A stretch of 64,000 nt of DNA from Chloranthus sessilifolius (GCA_021018995.1 CM037593.1:35725810-35789809), one strand, 5' to 3'. Positions 23,047 through 35,519 are shown, counted from the stretch's first letter. A program made the numbers and translations. The notes: a model not told the origin generated them from the letters alone.

Positions 23047-24573
23047 ATGCCGCCCAAAACCCGATTGTCTTCGAAGAAGGCAACTTCTAAACTTCCGGTA
23101 CGGCGTAAGAATGCCGCACCACCACCGCCTACCCCATCGCCGGTGAGGACTCCATCACCGTCGGAGTCGGAGACCACCTCCGGTTCGACGAAGGCGTCAC
23201 GCGAAGTCTTCCTTAATCCACCCCCATGCCACCACCACCCACCAACGTGGAGCAACCAAACGAGTGGTGGGCTGCCAAGACCTTTGAGGTCGAATATACC
23301 ATCGACCCTACCCTTTTCACCGATCCCGACGTACCGGGCGAGACCCAATGGGCTCAAAACTATATAAACAATGCCGGTCTCGGCAGTCTTCTCAAACCAA
23401 TCCGGGGTTCCTACTACCCTAGATTGGTGAGATTATTCTACCAAGGGCTAACCCATGGCCCTACCGACGACTGCATCATCACCAAGATCGAGGGTCGTCT
23501 CTACACGATCACCACATACATTCATGAGGTGCTCGAGTGCTACCTCGAGTTCACCCCGGAGACCACCCTATTCCCACCCTTTGTGGAAGACCCCCGATTT
23601 GAGGAAGTCATGACCCTCATGACAAATGGCAAGAAGGGGTCGGGCACTTCCATCAAGAGGGTCGATCTTCCACCCTACATGTGGATGCTCGACTCCATAA
23701 TAAAATGCAACCTTTACCCGATGCGCCACGACATGAGCGTGGACAAAGTGCAACATGCACTTTACGCGCCTTCGTGGCGATGGTTTGATGCTACCAAGGT
23801 CATCCTAGAAGGGATGAGGTACATCAAGGCAAATTGATGAAGAGCAACATGAGGCCCAAGGAAAAGATGCCCTATATGCTCATCTCTAGCATGTTGGAGT
23901 GCTACTCCAACGAGACACCCTACACCATCTCACCTCACGAGGTGCGGGCTACGGATCGCGTGAAGACGTTCACAAAGTCTTCATGGACCCGTAGCTACAA
24001 CCTGCTAAAGCGGACCCTACCAGCTCCGGTCCCGCTCCACCCAGAATCCAGAAGACCAGCAGAGCACTGCCACCACCCACCACATGGCGGGACCCACACC
24101 CCGCTCCCGCGCACCCGCCGAGCCGTCTGTGGGAGGGCTACTTCCTGCAACGCAACACCCACACCACCCGCCCACTCCGGCAACTCCTACCTCATCCTAC
24201 ACAAGGCCTCTCCATCCGGTCCTACCATAGAGGACGTGTTGGCGAATGGACGCGAATAGGATGAACCGAATTGATTTCCTCATGTTTCACACCCTCCAGT
24301 TCATCTACCCCACACCTACATGGATATCTTGGCCAAGAAGAATGGACAGCCGGCACCTGACCTTTCATCGTGGCCGGTCTTTAGGACGCAATTACATGAC
24401 GCGGGTGCCTCTACATCCACCGCCGTTCCACCTACCGACGCGCCGCAGCCACCTCCGACTACCCAGATACCACCATCGCCACCACCGCCGCCACCGACAG
24501 CTACCACAGCACCACCACCGCCGACCGAGGAGCCTGCTCCAGTACTCAACCAGACTGGAGGGGAGACAGCCTG
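23047..24573 (+). pseudogene. E2 accessory ORF (YYPRLVRLFYQ family), few breaks
   Basis: Starting MPPKTRLSSKKATSK, it has a basic and Pro/Ser-rich N-terminal tail and then EQPNEWWAAKTFEVEY, LLKPIRGSYYPRLVRLFYQG, VDLPPYMWMLDSIIKCNLYP and ILEGMRYIKA. It ends in a long Pro/Thr/Ala-rich tail (SPPPPPPTATTAPPPPTEE) and GGETA. The E3 ORF shares EQPNEWW, YYPRLVKLFYQ, LPHYLWMLDTIIKCNLYP and FEGMRYI in the same order, so these are homologues. I take it to be the family annotated as putative plant transposon protein; its biochemical role is unknown. Extra ORFs downstream of pol are known in plant Ty3/gypsy elements. Its own TATA box and palindrome array suggest separate transcription. It carries a few breaks. 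Confidence 0.85.
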
Positions 24574-24881
24574 ATTTTTTTTGTTTATCATTTTGATTGT
24601 ATACATGTATAGTTTTGTACGCCAACTTATGTGGCGCTTTGTAACAGTTTCAATTATTAATACAAATGAAATTTTTGGACGTAAATGAAAAGTATTTATG
24701 AAAAGTTTGGTTGTCTACATTGTTGTATCGTGTAATTGCAAGTTTCATTTAAATTCACACTCTACTCAGAATTATCGACTCAACGTCTAAGTCGAATAAT
24801 CCACCTCACCTCAGAGTGTGGGGGGGGGGGTTGAGATCAGACCACCACACCTTTGGGTGGTTTTCGAGGACGAAAATTCCC
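24574..24881 (+). other. E2 3' non-coding stretch
   Basis: This is a short untranslated stretch after the accessory ORF, with a poly-G run near 24823 and then GAGGACGAAAATTCC, which also precedes the E3 polypurine tract (AGGGACGAAAATTCC on the minus strand). No other structure was seen. Confidence 0.7.
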
Positions 24882-24894
24882 AAGGTGGGGAGGA
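24882..24894 (+). other. E2 polypurine tract
   Basis: AAGGTGGGGAGGA abuts the 3' LTR start TGTAATAACCC, which is typical of Tekay/Del chromoviruses. Confidence 0.88.
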
Positions 24895-27578
24895 TGTAAT
24901 AACCCAAAAAAGCACGTCAAACGAGGACCTTGGGATCCGTGCCCGATTGGTCTTAGGTTTGACCATGAGATAGTTCATTGATAAACTTATGGTGAGATGA
25001 GCGAATGTGATGTGTGAACCAGTGTAGAAGAGTGGAGAAATAGAGGAGTGTGTAGAGTGGCATACACTGATGAGTGTGTATGTGCTCCACACCGAGAAAA
25101 GAGATAAGATAAAAAGGGTTGAAAACCCTAACTTTCATGTTTTGGTGGTTGAGGGAAGTAAAGAAGAGAGAGAAAGAGAGAGGAGTAAGAGAGGAGTTAT
25201 TGTGGGTGATTGGAAGAAGGATTCAAGCATTAAAGAGGCCGGAATTGACGCAAGGAATCCGTTAGAAACCAAAGCTGGAACCCTAGCCTTCCAACCCTAG
25301 ATTTGAAATCAACTTGAGAGCTATTCAAGGTAAAATTTTCGTAAATAAGATGCATAGATTATAGGGGTTAAGTTGCGGAAATGTGGGTTAAATCATAGGA
25401 TAATGGCTTAGAAAAATAGAAGAAAAGTATGGGAAAAGATTGGGAAGAAAACGACTCGAAAAGAAATTTGAATCGACAATTCGATTAATCGAAATTGGGT
25501 TTGATGTCGAAATTGGCGAGGAAGTTGAAGGGTCGGAGGACCCGATTTGATGTCGAATTGAATTTCGATTAATCGACTTTGGATTTCGATTGATCGATTT
25601 GGGAATCGATTAATCGACTGAGAACCTCCAGTGGACCCCAGGGGTTAAAGGAAATGACTTGAGGAAAAATCGACTAATCGAAATGGGATTTCGATTAATC
25701 GATTTTGGTTTTCGATTAATCGATTTGGAATCGATTAATCAACTTGTGAAACTCAACTGTTCGAACTGAGGGTCTACTTTGCGAAAAGAAGGATTTCGAT
25801 TAATCGAAATTGGATTCGATTAATCGAATGAAAACTCGACTGTTCGAACAGTGAATTTGCTTTGCGAAAAGAAGAATTTCGATTAATCGAAATTGGATTC
25901 GATTAATCGAATGAAAACTCGACTGTTCGAACAGTGAATTTGCTTTGCGAAAAGAAGAATTTCGATTAATCGAAATTGGATTCGATTAATCGAATGAAAA
26001 CTCGACTGTTCGAACTGAGAATGGACTTTGCGAAAAGGAGAATTTCGATTAATCGAAATTGTTTCGATTAATCGAATTAGATTCGATTAATCGATTTTGG
26101 AATTCGATTAATCGACTGTAGTAAACTATGTTGACTTTTGGTCTGACTTTAAGATTCTTGGGGGATCTTATACCTTCTTTATTGCATCCTTTGTGATGTG
26201 TTTCACCTGTGTTATGGTATCATAGGTGATACGTATGGAAGTGTGGACTAGTGCACAAGGAGTCACGTGGGACCTTGATGCATTGATCAAGTGGAGACCT
26301 AAGGTAGGGAACACCTTGAACATGTACCTTATTTTACAAGAGCATGTATGTAGTGATATAAATTTCCATTCAAATATTTTTACTGCTTAAAGAATTGTGA
26401 AAAGTGTGTGTGTGTGATATTCATAAGAGTAAACTAATGAGCCATCCCCAGGGGATGAAGAAGTAAAGAGAAAAGAGCATCGTGTGATGTAGTAAATGGA
26501 TACATCCTGTGGATGTATCCAAGGATTGAATCATGCTTGATAGGGCCTAACTGATATAAGATAGCACACTTACACGGTGAATAACTATATGTAAGGCACC
26601 GATATTTTTGTTATTTGAGGTTTGATAGGTTACCCCACCGACGTGGCGGGATATCCACGACTGACACGGCAGGATATCCGTGACCGATACGGCGGCGAAA
26701 CCGTAGGCCAGTGCGGAGGCTTATCCGTACATAGTAAGAACACCCCAGGGGGGTTGATGAGATGTGGAACCCGCCACCAATCCCTGTGGAAAGGGGCTTG
26801 GTACTATTGGTATTCCTGTGAATACATTTAAAAGCCTATATAGATGACGATGAAGGGTATCTCGTCGGGGCTCGATGCTATATTGCTCGGGGATTATTTA
26901 AGTTGAAGTTTAAGTTTTGCTTTAGGCCTTCTCAGCATCATTCATGATTAACTAAAAGACATGAGTAATCTACCAGTAATTGAAGTGTTTTTAACTGTTT
27001 TTCATCAATAAATGCATAGACACATCATGCATGCATATCATAGAATACATGTGAGTTATATTTTATATGTTCAATTGTGTTCTGTTCCCTATTGAGCTAG
27101 GATGTAGCTCACCCTATAGACTATCGTCGCAGTCCACTACTAGCAAATGCCGAGGCTTCAGGAGACGCCGATCCCATGAGTCGGACCTTGCGGAGGAGTT
27201 AGAGTCACCTCCAGAGGACTTCTTCTAGAGGACTCTGCTGTGCGACTTTGAGGAGTTTTAGTTGGAGATTGTACGGCTTGGTATGTCAAGCCTGGTTTTT
27301 GATTAAACCTTGTGTATATGGATATCAGAGTATTCCTTTGGGCGAACCATCCATGATGATGGTTATCATCGATGGTTCGGATCGGTTCTCCCTTCATGCA
27401 GAGGCATGAGGGTAGAACTGTCTTTTGAGAAGTGTTTTTATGTAGATTTAAATTCCGCAAGTTGTTCTTATTTATTTTATGCTTGATATACCAGTATTCC
27501 GTGCATAGTTGAGGGGCACGGTCAAGATGATCGTGCTGATGGCACGGGTTTCGGGGTGCTGAAATCCGGGCTGTCACA
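24895..27578 (+). repeat. E2 3' LTR
   Basis: This is a copy of 17649-20329. It is identical over long runs, but differences are clustered in the palindrome array (25478-26120) and at a few short blocks, as discussed in the findings. It ends GGCTGTCACA before GTAAG. Confidence 0.95.
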
Positions 27579-27583
27579 GTAAG

Positions 27584-28324
27584 CCCCTAACCCATCCCTT
27601 CCCTATAAATAGAGAGGCCCCCCTCTTCCCAAAGGGTTGAAGTTTTGGTTGAATTTTTGTTGAAGGATTAGAGAGTGCTTAAGAGAGAACCCTAGTGAGA
27701 GAAAATGCCAATATTTTTCCAGAATTCCAGCATGCATACTTCACCTATTTCAGTCCATTTCCACCATTAGATCTCTCCTTTTAGCTAAAACCTAGCCTCT
27801 AGCTTCACTCTACACCCCCTATTTTATTGAATCCTAGTATTAGAACCCATTTTCACACCATTTAAGCCATCGAAAGCACGCCAAAGCGAAGATCTTCCAC
27901 GGTGCAACAAGGGCCCGTGAGCTCCGGCTCACCCCTCTCTTCCTCTACCTTCTTGGTGTCTCCTCCGTCCAAGGATTCAAGCCGTTACGCCATCGAAATT
28001 TCGATTTGGTTCAAAGCTTGATAGGACCGTATTGCCTTCGGGCAAGGGGAAACTCCGCCCTTTTTATTTTTATTTTGGCCATAGATAGAGACCGCTACAT
28101 ACGGGTTGATCGGGTGCCTAAACCCTTCCCGATCGATAACCGAAGCCCCTACCCTAGAGCCTTTGGCAAAGACCGGTAAATCAGAGTCATATTTAGCACT
28201 TCGGTGCTCAAAATATAGATTTGAAGGTTTCCCGGGTCACCAAAAGCTCCGGGTGGCGACTCCACATTTTCATCAAAGGTGAGGGCATCGCCGCGACGGG
28301 TTTGAGAGGATCCACGGTCGCACA
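27584..28324 (+). repeat. E4 5' LTR, second part (TATA, R, U5)
   Basis: This resumes E4 after E2 and its target duplication. A TATA box (TATAAATAGAG) is at 27604-27612, followed by an AGAGAGAACCCTAG leader. The end GGTCGCACA matches the 3' LTR end at 44119. Confidence 0.93.
27604..27612 (+). promoter_or_regulatory. TATA box of E4 5' LTR
   Basis: TATAAATAG is conserved in the 3' LTR at 43399-43407 and in the E7 LTR at about 59143-59151 (minus). Because of E2, the U3 palindromes are now about 10 kb upstream of it instead of about 270-490 bp. Confidence 0.8.
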
Positions 28325-28326
28325 GA

Positions 28327-28344
28327 TGGCGACTCCGCTGGGGA
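28327..28344 (+). other. E4 primer-binding site
   Basis: TGGCGACTCCGCTGGGGA starts two bases after the LTR. This sequence, complementary to an Arg tRNA in related elements, is characteristic of the Tat/Ogre group. Confidence 0.88.
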
Positions 28345-29966
28345 TTTCACCCTAGCGCTTCCCCTCTTGTTCGCCTTTCCTTTTATTTTGTTATTTTACT
28401 AACCATGGCTGTTTTTTGTTCTAATTTGCTACTGTTTTTCATTATTTTTTGTTGTTTTTACTAACATACTCACCCCTACGATTCAGTCCTTTAAGTGCCT
28501 TAGCCGTTTGGCCTACTTGCCTTTAAATTTCAGCTTTACGATTCTTGTCATTTAAGCCGCCTTAGCGTTGGTGGGCCCGCCGCATTTATTTTCACGTCAT
28601 TTAAATTTAGGTCATTTACAAGGTCATTTAAGCCTTAGCTTTGGCGGGCCTACTTATGCACTTTATTTCGATCATCATATTTCACCTTTGAGGCCCGTTG
28701 AGTGACGGGCTTGTCATCCCCGACCCGATTTTGAACTTAATTTCACTCCCCTATAAAAATTTATAATTAAAAGTGAACCAACAGTATGGGGACATAATTG
28801 AATTTATTTTTGTGTTTTTGGGTAGTTTTCGAGGGGTTTAGGCACAGATACAATTTACGGTTCGATGAAGCGGCAGCCCTAGTGGTGATGATCCTGAAAA
28901 GAACTACCCCTTCCAGTACCTGAGAAGGCGCTTGCGCTAGAGGTATATTGGTTGGGTTGCCAATTCCGATCAAGCTGTAAAACCCTCATTGGTGAGAGCG
29001 TAGAAAACCCAAAATTCAGTCGTGTATCCCTAGGAAACGGAAAGGAGGGACCCGATAACATACACAGCAGTCCCCGGGAGCATTTCTCCCAAGAAACCAG
29101 TTCAAAGACCCACATTCGGGCTTGCTGTCCACTGTCAAAATATAATTGACAGAACCTTTTGCCTGACGTATATAATATATACGCCCAGCAGAAAAGCCCC
29201 AGATTTACACAGGCGGATATAATATATACGCCAAGCAAAAATCCCCAGATTTAAGCCAGGCGTATATAATATATACGCCCAGCGAAATCTGTTTACTTTT
29301 TGGTCGGGCGTGCATAATATATACGCCCAGTATATACTAGGCTGCAGCAACCCGACCTGAGGCCCAACCCACCACCCCAATTCCCCGATTAGTGGTATTA
29401 GTGTCCGCGGTAGCCTCCCACATTCTCTAACACCCAATATGCCCCCGCCCAGTTAAAAGAAGGCGACTTCTTATTAATTTGCTCCGGGGGATCGGGTCAT
29501 TTGCGTGGATTCCCTCGCCTTCAATAGTACGAAAGGGTTCCCTTTCGCTTCTTCTGAAGTGTGTCGGATCCCGCCGTGGGACCTACTAAAGGTACATATA
29601 TCACCCGAAACGGAAGTTGACCCTGGGCACCAGGTCATCATTCATCTAAGTAGAGGGGAGTTAATCGCAATTTGAAAAAAAGAGAGAAAGAAAATCCTCA
29701 TCTTAAAAAAAAATCCACCTTAAAAAAAAAAAAAAAAAAAAATCAATCAAAGTCAAAAATCAAAAATAACAACAAAAAATTCACTTTTCAAAAAAAAAAC
29801 AAAAAAATAAAATCATCATCATTTTCTAAAACCCAAAAACAACACACAAAGAAAAACAATAAAAAATATACCTTGGTGTTACTACGACCTCAAACGACCT
29901 CAAAAGCCCATAGGAGAAGAACCAGGAAGGTATTTGGCCCTTACACCGTGACATCAATTTTAACAC
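28345..29966 (+). other. E4 leader with internal palindromes
   Basis: This is a 1.6-kb non-coding leader. Four more copies of the E4 palindrome lie at 29162-29329. A long A-rich stretch (29670-29860) yields a Lys-rich frame that is a composition artefact. Long leaders are usual in this group. No splice sites could be assigned with confidence. Confidence 0.75.
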
Positions 29967-31500
29967 TTGTCTGAGATCATGACAAGAGCCGATACATCCC
30001 CACCGTCATCCCCTTCCCATTCCCGTATAGGAGAAGACCCGATCTCCGACACCTTCACCCAAACCAGGTTCGATATCACGGGCCCATTTGGGGCGCCAGT
30101 GTTCACCTCCACTTCATCCCCTTCCCTCACATTCTCCCAACATACCCCTTTTTCATCCCCCACTGAAACCCCTCATTTCCCAACCGATCCTTACATCCCC
30201 ATCTCCCATCCAAACACCCTTACCGCATCCCCATACTTCCAAAGACCCCCAGGAGTCCCATCCCCGCCTACTTCCCACGTTCCATCCTCTCATCACCCAT
30301 GCCCCCAACCCCCACATCCCCTCCACCCCATCTCACATACCATTCCCACCACATGGCCCATCCACATCCCAACATACCCCCCCATTTACCCGGGTCATGC
30401 CCAATTTCTCCCAACCACCTCCACCCTTAAGTGATCCATCACCCCCCAATCTCACACCTGAATCCATGCCCTCGATGGAGAACATGAGAACGATGTATGC
30501 CCTGTGGGCTGCTTCTCGCAACCCTACCTCTCAAACCCCGCATCCAAATTTCCAAAACCTCCATACCCCATTCCCTCCTAACCATGCCCAACCACCCATC
30601 GTCCATACCTCCCAAAATCCCCAACCTCAATTCCAAACCCAAACCCACACAAATCCATGGGCCCTAGCCCAAACACCTCTAGAGCCATGGGCCCAGGCCC
30701 AAAACCCTCAAAACCCATGGGCCCAAGCCCATCAGGCCCAGGCCCCAGCCCAAACACCTCCAAACCCATGGGCTCAAGCCCAAACCCACCAAACCCAGGT
30801 CCAGACTCAAGACCCTCAAAACCCATGGGCCCAAGCCCATCAGACCCAGGCCCAGGCTCAAAACCCTCAAAACCCATGGGCCCAAGCTCGAGCCCATTAG
30901 ACCCAGGTCCAGGTCCAAGCCCCCAGGACCTTTGGACCCAAACCTATCAAACCCAAGCCCAGGGCCTATGGACACAAACCCAACCCCCTCATGGCCCAGT
31001 AACCCAAACTCAACAAGGCCCATTGGCCCAAAGTCATATTAAGCCCAAGGCCCGTCCACCAAGCCTTCCAAAACCATCAAACCCAAATCCCTCAAACCCA
31101 AGGCTCATCCGCCCACGCTCATCAAGGCCCATTCACTAACTCCATACCCCCCCACCAATACCCTTCATTCACCTATACCCCTTACGCCCCCATCCCACCT
31201 CCAACGGGAAATCCAATCCATCCCATTCCTCAAAACCACAACATCCCACCACCTCAATCACACCCCCATCACCCCCATCACCCCCAGAACGTGCACCCAA
31301 CTCAGCACGTCACTTACCCACAAAACGCTCACCCATTTATCCCTTCTCATCCCCTACAAACCATATGACCCCACCAGGTCATCCAACCCCTCACCCCCCA
31401 AGTCCAAATAGCAGAACTCGCCCCTCACCAATACCATGACCAACAGTACGAGGAGGATGAGATTCACAACAGTGGAGGAGCTGCTAGTTTTAACCCTCCC
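29967..31500 (+). pseudogene. E4 region N-terminal to gag: Pro/Ser- and Gln/Ala-rich repeats
   Basis: This region opens with MTRADTSPPSSPSHSRIGED and is a low-complexity Pro/His/Ser/Thr-rich stretch. Between 30640 and 30960 there is a coding tandem repeat with NPWAQAQ and PWAQAHQ units, joined by TQ or NPQ linkers. The DNA repeats are rich in CCCATGGGCCCAAGCCCA words. Ogre-like elements carry an extra ORF or a long N-terminal extension before gag, and this could be its equivalent. No enzymatic domain was seen. Broken. Confidence 0.55.
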
Positions 31501-31515
31501 GGGCCCACCATCATC

Positions 31516-33750
31516 ATGCCTAGGGTCGAACCAAATCAGGGGGAAGCGATCCCCACCGCAGCCTCAAAGGAACCAGAGCAGCTGAAAGAACAGATAGACA
31601 GAATACAGAAGCAGCTGATGAAGATGGGAGGAATGGAACTACACTCAATAGGCTTTTTAGACTTATGTCTATTCTCTGATGTACCCTTGCCACAGAAATT
31701 CAAGATGCCATCATTCGATAAGTATAATGGCACTGGCAACCCCATCACCCACTTGAAATCTTACTGCGGGGATATGTGCTAGTATGGCGGAGATGAAGGA
31801 CTCCTCATCAAAGTATTCCAGAAGAGTTTAACGGGCCCAACATTGAGATTGTTCACATCCCTGGAACCGTCCATGATAAAAAATTTGAAAGACCTGACAC
31901 GATTATTTCAAGAACAATATGTCTATAACATGGACATAGAACCAAGGAAGTCGAACTTGGCCCGATTAAAGCAAAGACATGATGAAACATTCAATGCTTA
32001 CTTAGGGAGGTGGAGGGCCTTAGCCGCTCAGGTAACTCATCGGATTCCCGATGATGAGCAGATTGAATTGATAACCAAGGGAGCCCTCCCAGTCATCACA
32101 AATTTTTTAGTATATCAGCAGCAATCAAGTTTTGCTGATCTGGTCCGAAATGCCAATCGTTGCGAAGACGCCATTAGAGAGGGAAGGTTAGGAAGGAATG
32201 TGGCCAACGGAACCACCGGGATTCGAAAAGCCGCCGAACCAAGAATTGAAAGAAGACCAGGGACAGAGGTACAGAACATTGTTTACCCCCATGCCAATAC
32301 CAACGCCCCCCCGATACAACTCCAGGTTACACAACCACCCCCGAACCGTTTCGAGCAAGTATCAAGGCCAAGCAATGGCCCAAGAGCCCCGTTTACCCCG
32401 GAACAGATGAAAGCACATTTCGAATGAGTATTCACCCCGTTGGGGCAATCCTTGAGTGTCTTACTGCCAGTATTACTACAGAAAGGCCTGGTCAATTTAC
32501 TCCAACCTCGCCCGCCACCCCACCCAATACCAAGGAATTATGATCCGAATCTGCATTGCAATTTCCACCAAGGACCGGGTCACCCTACGAACCGGTGCTT
32601 CTCGTTAAAGCACGCGGTCCAAGATCTGATAGAGGCAGGAAAGATCATACCCCCGCCACTTCCCCAAGGGCAGAACCAAAATATCCATCAAGCCCCTCTA
32701 CCACCGCACCCAGGAGGCCCCAGGCCTAACATAAATTGGATAGAGGAAGAAGAAGAAGAGTTTGACCCTTCATATTATATTAGCAATCAGGAGGAATTTT
32801 CACTCCCCAGGCCGAACGAAGATGAACTATTTGTTGGGATGATCGAGTCACTGTATCTTGCCGATTATTTTCCCACACCGGCTTGCTAAGAGGAGCCCTT
32901 AGATTTAAGGCAGTATTTTTCCACCCCCGCTCCCGCCTATCAAATCCAAACGGGCACAGCCCCGCCGCAATCATACGCATATCCACCCCACGCCTAATTT
33001 ACCCCATACACCCCTCCGTCACACATAAATCATCCTGTTCCCTACGCAATTCTGCCATCCCCATATTATCCTACCCCATACACCCCTCCATCGTCCCTGA
33101 ATTACCCCACTCTATGCACAACTCCATCATCCCCAATCTATCCCATTTCATCTACTAACCCCTCATCATCCCACCATGCCACAAACCCTTTATACCCTCC
33201 CATTCCACCCACGACCCCGCCATATCCAAACCATCCCGCTCAATGCACAACTCCATCGTCCTCAATTTACCCCACTTCATCCACAAACCCATCACCATCC
33301 CATCATACCTCCCCATATACAAACCCTTCATATCCCTATCACCCCGCGCCCACCACACCTCAAACGTCTCCCCATCCCTCTAGCCCAGTCACACTCCCAC
33401 CATCCCTTCGCTATTTTTGCCCCAACCCAACTCCACCGCCACCCGGACAAGCAAACCCTCACCCAATCCCCTCATCACCCAATCACCACTGGTCCTACCA
33501 TGCCTAGGTAACACCAGTACAAGCCCCTCCGTGCCCATAACTCCAATTCTGTCAATTCCCCCCACTATCATTCCACCCCCCATTGGAGTTAACCTCGTCG
33601 GACCCGAGAAACCAGTATATCCAGCCCAATCCTCCCCGGAATCCTTACGCACTCCATTTCTCATCCCAAAACCCACTTATGACCCGCATCAGGTACCATT
33701 GAGCTATGAACAGACAGACATGAATGTCGGGTGCAACTAAGAAGAGGTCA
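31516..33750 (+). pseudogene. E4 gag with zinc-knuckle-like motif, broken
   Basis: The gag core includes LPQKFKMPSFDKYNGTGNP, LTRLFQEQYVYN, ETFNAYLGRWRALAAQV and ANRCEDAIREGR, the Retrotrans_gag pattern of Tat/Ogre elements. A Cys/His motif, CNFHQGPGHPTNRCFSLKHA (near 32550-32610), is the group's variant zinc knuckle and would bind RNA. An acidic patch (WIEEEEEEFDP) follows, then a long Pro-rich low-complexity stretch at 32900-33500 with repeated CCCCATACACCCCTCC-type words. This part would build the particle. It is broken at a few points. Confidence 0.85.
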
Positions 33751-33920
33751 TTGAATTAGTTACTGATCGGCGGATTTCAGCCCAAAGTAAAGAATCGAGT
33801 GATCGGAGAGAAGAAAAGAAGAGAGAGCAGGCCACAGGAAATCCCTTTGAAAAAATGGCTAGGGAGCATATACTGGAGACATAGCTCAAGAGAACACCCG
33901 CACATATTACTGTGTGAGAT

Positions 33921-34376
33921 TTGTTAATCACGTCTCCACTCCACTTTCAAGCCCTAATGGGAGCGCTCAAGGACGCGCATGTCTCCACCCATGTAACTCC
34001 AGATGAAGTAGGGGAAATAATAGGGCAAGTGTTGGCCCCAAACGCCATCTCTTTTACCAATGCAGACCTACCGATCGAGGGGAATGACCATTCTAAACCC
34101 CTGAATATAATAGTGGAAGTAGGGAACTTGGTGGTACCGTTGGTCCTGATCGACAACGGGTCGGCGCCAAACGTATGCCCTCTAAGGACGGCAATCAAAA
34201 TTGGGGCGAACCCCGACACCTTCCGGCCATCCATATCAAGTGCACGGGGATTCGACAACACTAGAAGGGAAATCATAGGAGAAGTAGACCTTGACCTGAT
34301 CCTCGGACCGCAAACCTTCACCACCCCCTTTCAAGTGATGGATATCAAGTCTACCATTGGGCGGGTGGATACATAA
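33921..34376 (+). pseudogene. E4 protease
   Basis: An aspartic protease fold is shown by VVPLVLIDNGSAPNVCPL (DNGS in the position of the usual D-S/T-G), followed by a hydrophobic flap-like stretch and LDLILGPQTFTTPFQVMDI. It would process the gag-pol polyprotein. It lies between gag and the G-patch region, in the normal order. Confidence 0.85.
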
Positions 34377-34467
34377 GCTCGGAGCAATATCATCTACCCT
34401 GCACCAAAAGCTCTGATTCATCTCAAAAGGAAAAATTATCACCATCATAGGTGAGAGCAGAGAGGAC

Positions 34468-35160
34468 ATGGGGAAGAGCGCTCTGCACATTGAGAATCAA
34501 AAAGTACTAAACATACCACACACAGCCGAGGACGCCGATCTCCACCGATTTGAGTATGACTTCTCAAGTGTTACCCTCGAACCAATTGAAAAGACCCCGG
34601 ATAAAACTAGAGGAGGAATGGACGCAGCTGTATTCATGCTCCACAGATGGGGCCATCAAAAAGGGAAAGGACTGGGCCCATGCCTTCAAGGAAGAAGAGA
34701 CCCCGTCAAGGCCAAGGGGCAACAAACTAAATTCAGCTTAGGCTACAGGCCCAGAGAAGAGGAAGTTAGAGAAGCCAAGGAAAAGATGAGAGCCGCAGCA
34801 GCCGCCAAGGCCAGAGGAATCATCTTGGAAGAGGAACCTCACGCTCGCCCCCACATCCGTGAAACCTTTGTGAGCGCCGAGGTAGTAAAAATCAATCTGA
34901 ATGGGGAGATGAGGGTAACCCCACATAAGCCTAGTTCAATCCACCCCACCAATCCCTACATCATCCCCCCAGACTTCGAAATGGACTTAGCCGCCCTTTC
35001 CTTGTTTGAGGAAGAAGTTCCCCGATCCACCCCTCACTTCAGCACCAACCACTCTGGGCCCCTCCTAACCGTAGAGGACAAGGTCCCGGAGGATCCCTCT
35101 GTAAATATGTTGAGGGAAGAAATGAAGAGAGGTAAAGGCCGAACGCCTCAAGGTGAGTAA
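34468..35160 (+). pseudogene. E4 G-patch region between protease and reverse transcriptase
   Basis: A Gly-rich motif, RWGHQKGKGLGPCLQGR (34640-34695), fits the G-patch consensus (hhxxxGaxxGxGlG). In retroviruses and Ogre-like elements a G-patch next to protease is known and is thought to bind nucleic acid. After it comes a basic, Ala/Lys/Glu-rich probable helix (AKEKMRAAAAAKARG) and a linker to reverse transcriptase. Confidence 0.75.
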
Positions 35161-35519
35161 TCGGGTATCCTTACCCCAACTCTTGAGAGCCAAATGCCAT
35201 GAAAATGGCACCACTCTCTCAAAAAAAACAACTGTAAAAAGTGAGGTTAGCCTCTGGACCACTCTACCTTGTATATATAGAGATCCACTGTAATGACCTC
35301 TGAAAAAATACAAAAGATCATAAAAATAGAAAAAATACCAATTCCAAAAATATTGTCCTTTAAAATTCCCAATAAAATTAAAATCAATGTCGTGATACCC
35401 GTCCCATGTGAAGCCAACCCCTTCCCTGTAGAAATACGAGAAGAGGTAGGAGTCACGAATCTGGACGAGGAAGGCCAAACCGACGAGCTCCCCAGTGAGC
35501 TCCTCAAACAATTTGCCGA

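Larger units (their letters stand above)
17649..27578 (+). mobile_element. E2: Tekay-like chromovirus inside the E4 LTR, target duplication GTAAG
   Basis: GTAAG flanks it at 17644-17648 and 27579-27583. LTRs are 17649-20329 and 24895-27578 (about 2.68 kb), starting TGTAATAACCC and ending GGGCTGTCACA. Parts are a primer site matching initiator Met tRNA (20332-20344), the gag N-terminus, integrase with a chromodomain-like tail, a palindrome array with TATA box, an accessory ORF and a polypurine tract. No reverse transcriptase was recognised, so it is incomplete and would have needed a partner. Breaks in the remaining coding parts are few. It is the youngest layer: it sits within E4, and its LTRs are identical over long runs. 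Confidence 0.96.

Noticed and set aside
29672-29974. 100-residue Lys-rich frame
   Set aside because: It comes from an A-rich simple stretch in the E4 leader and has no domain.
30439-31023. Gly/Leu-rich minus-strand frames
   Set aside because: They are shadows of the CCCATGGGCCC coding repeat on the plus strand.
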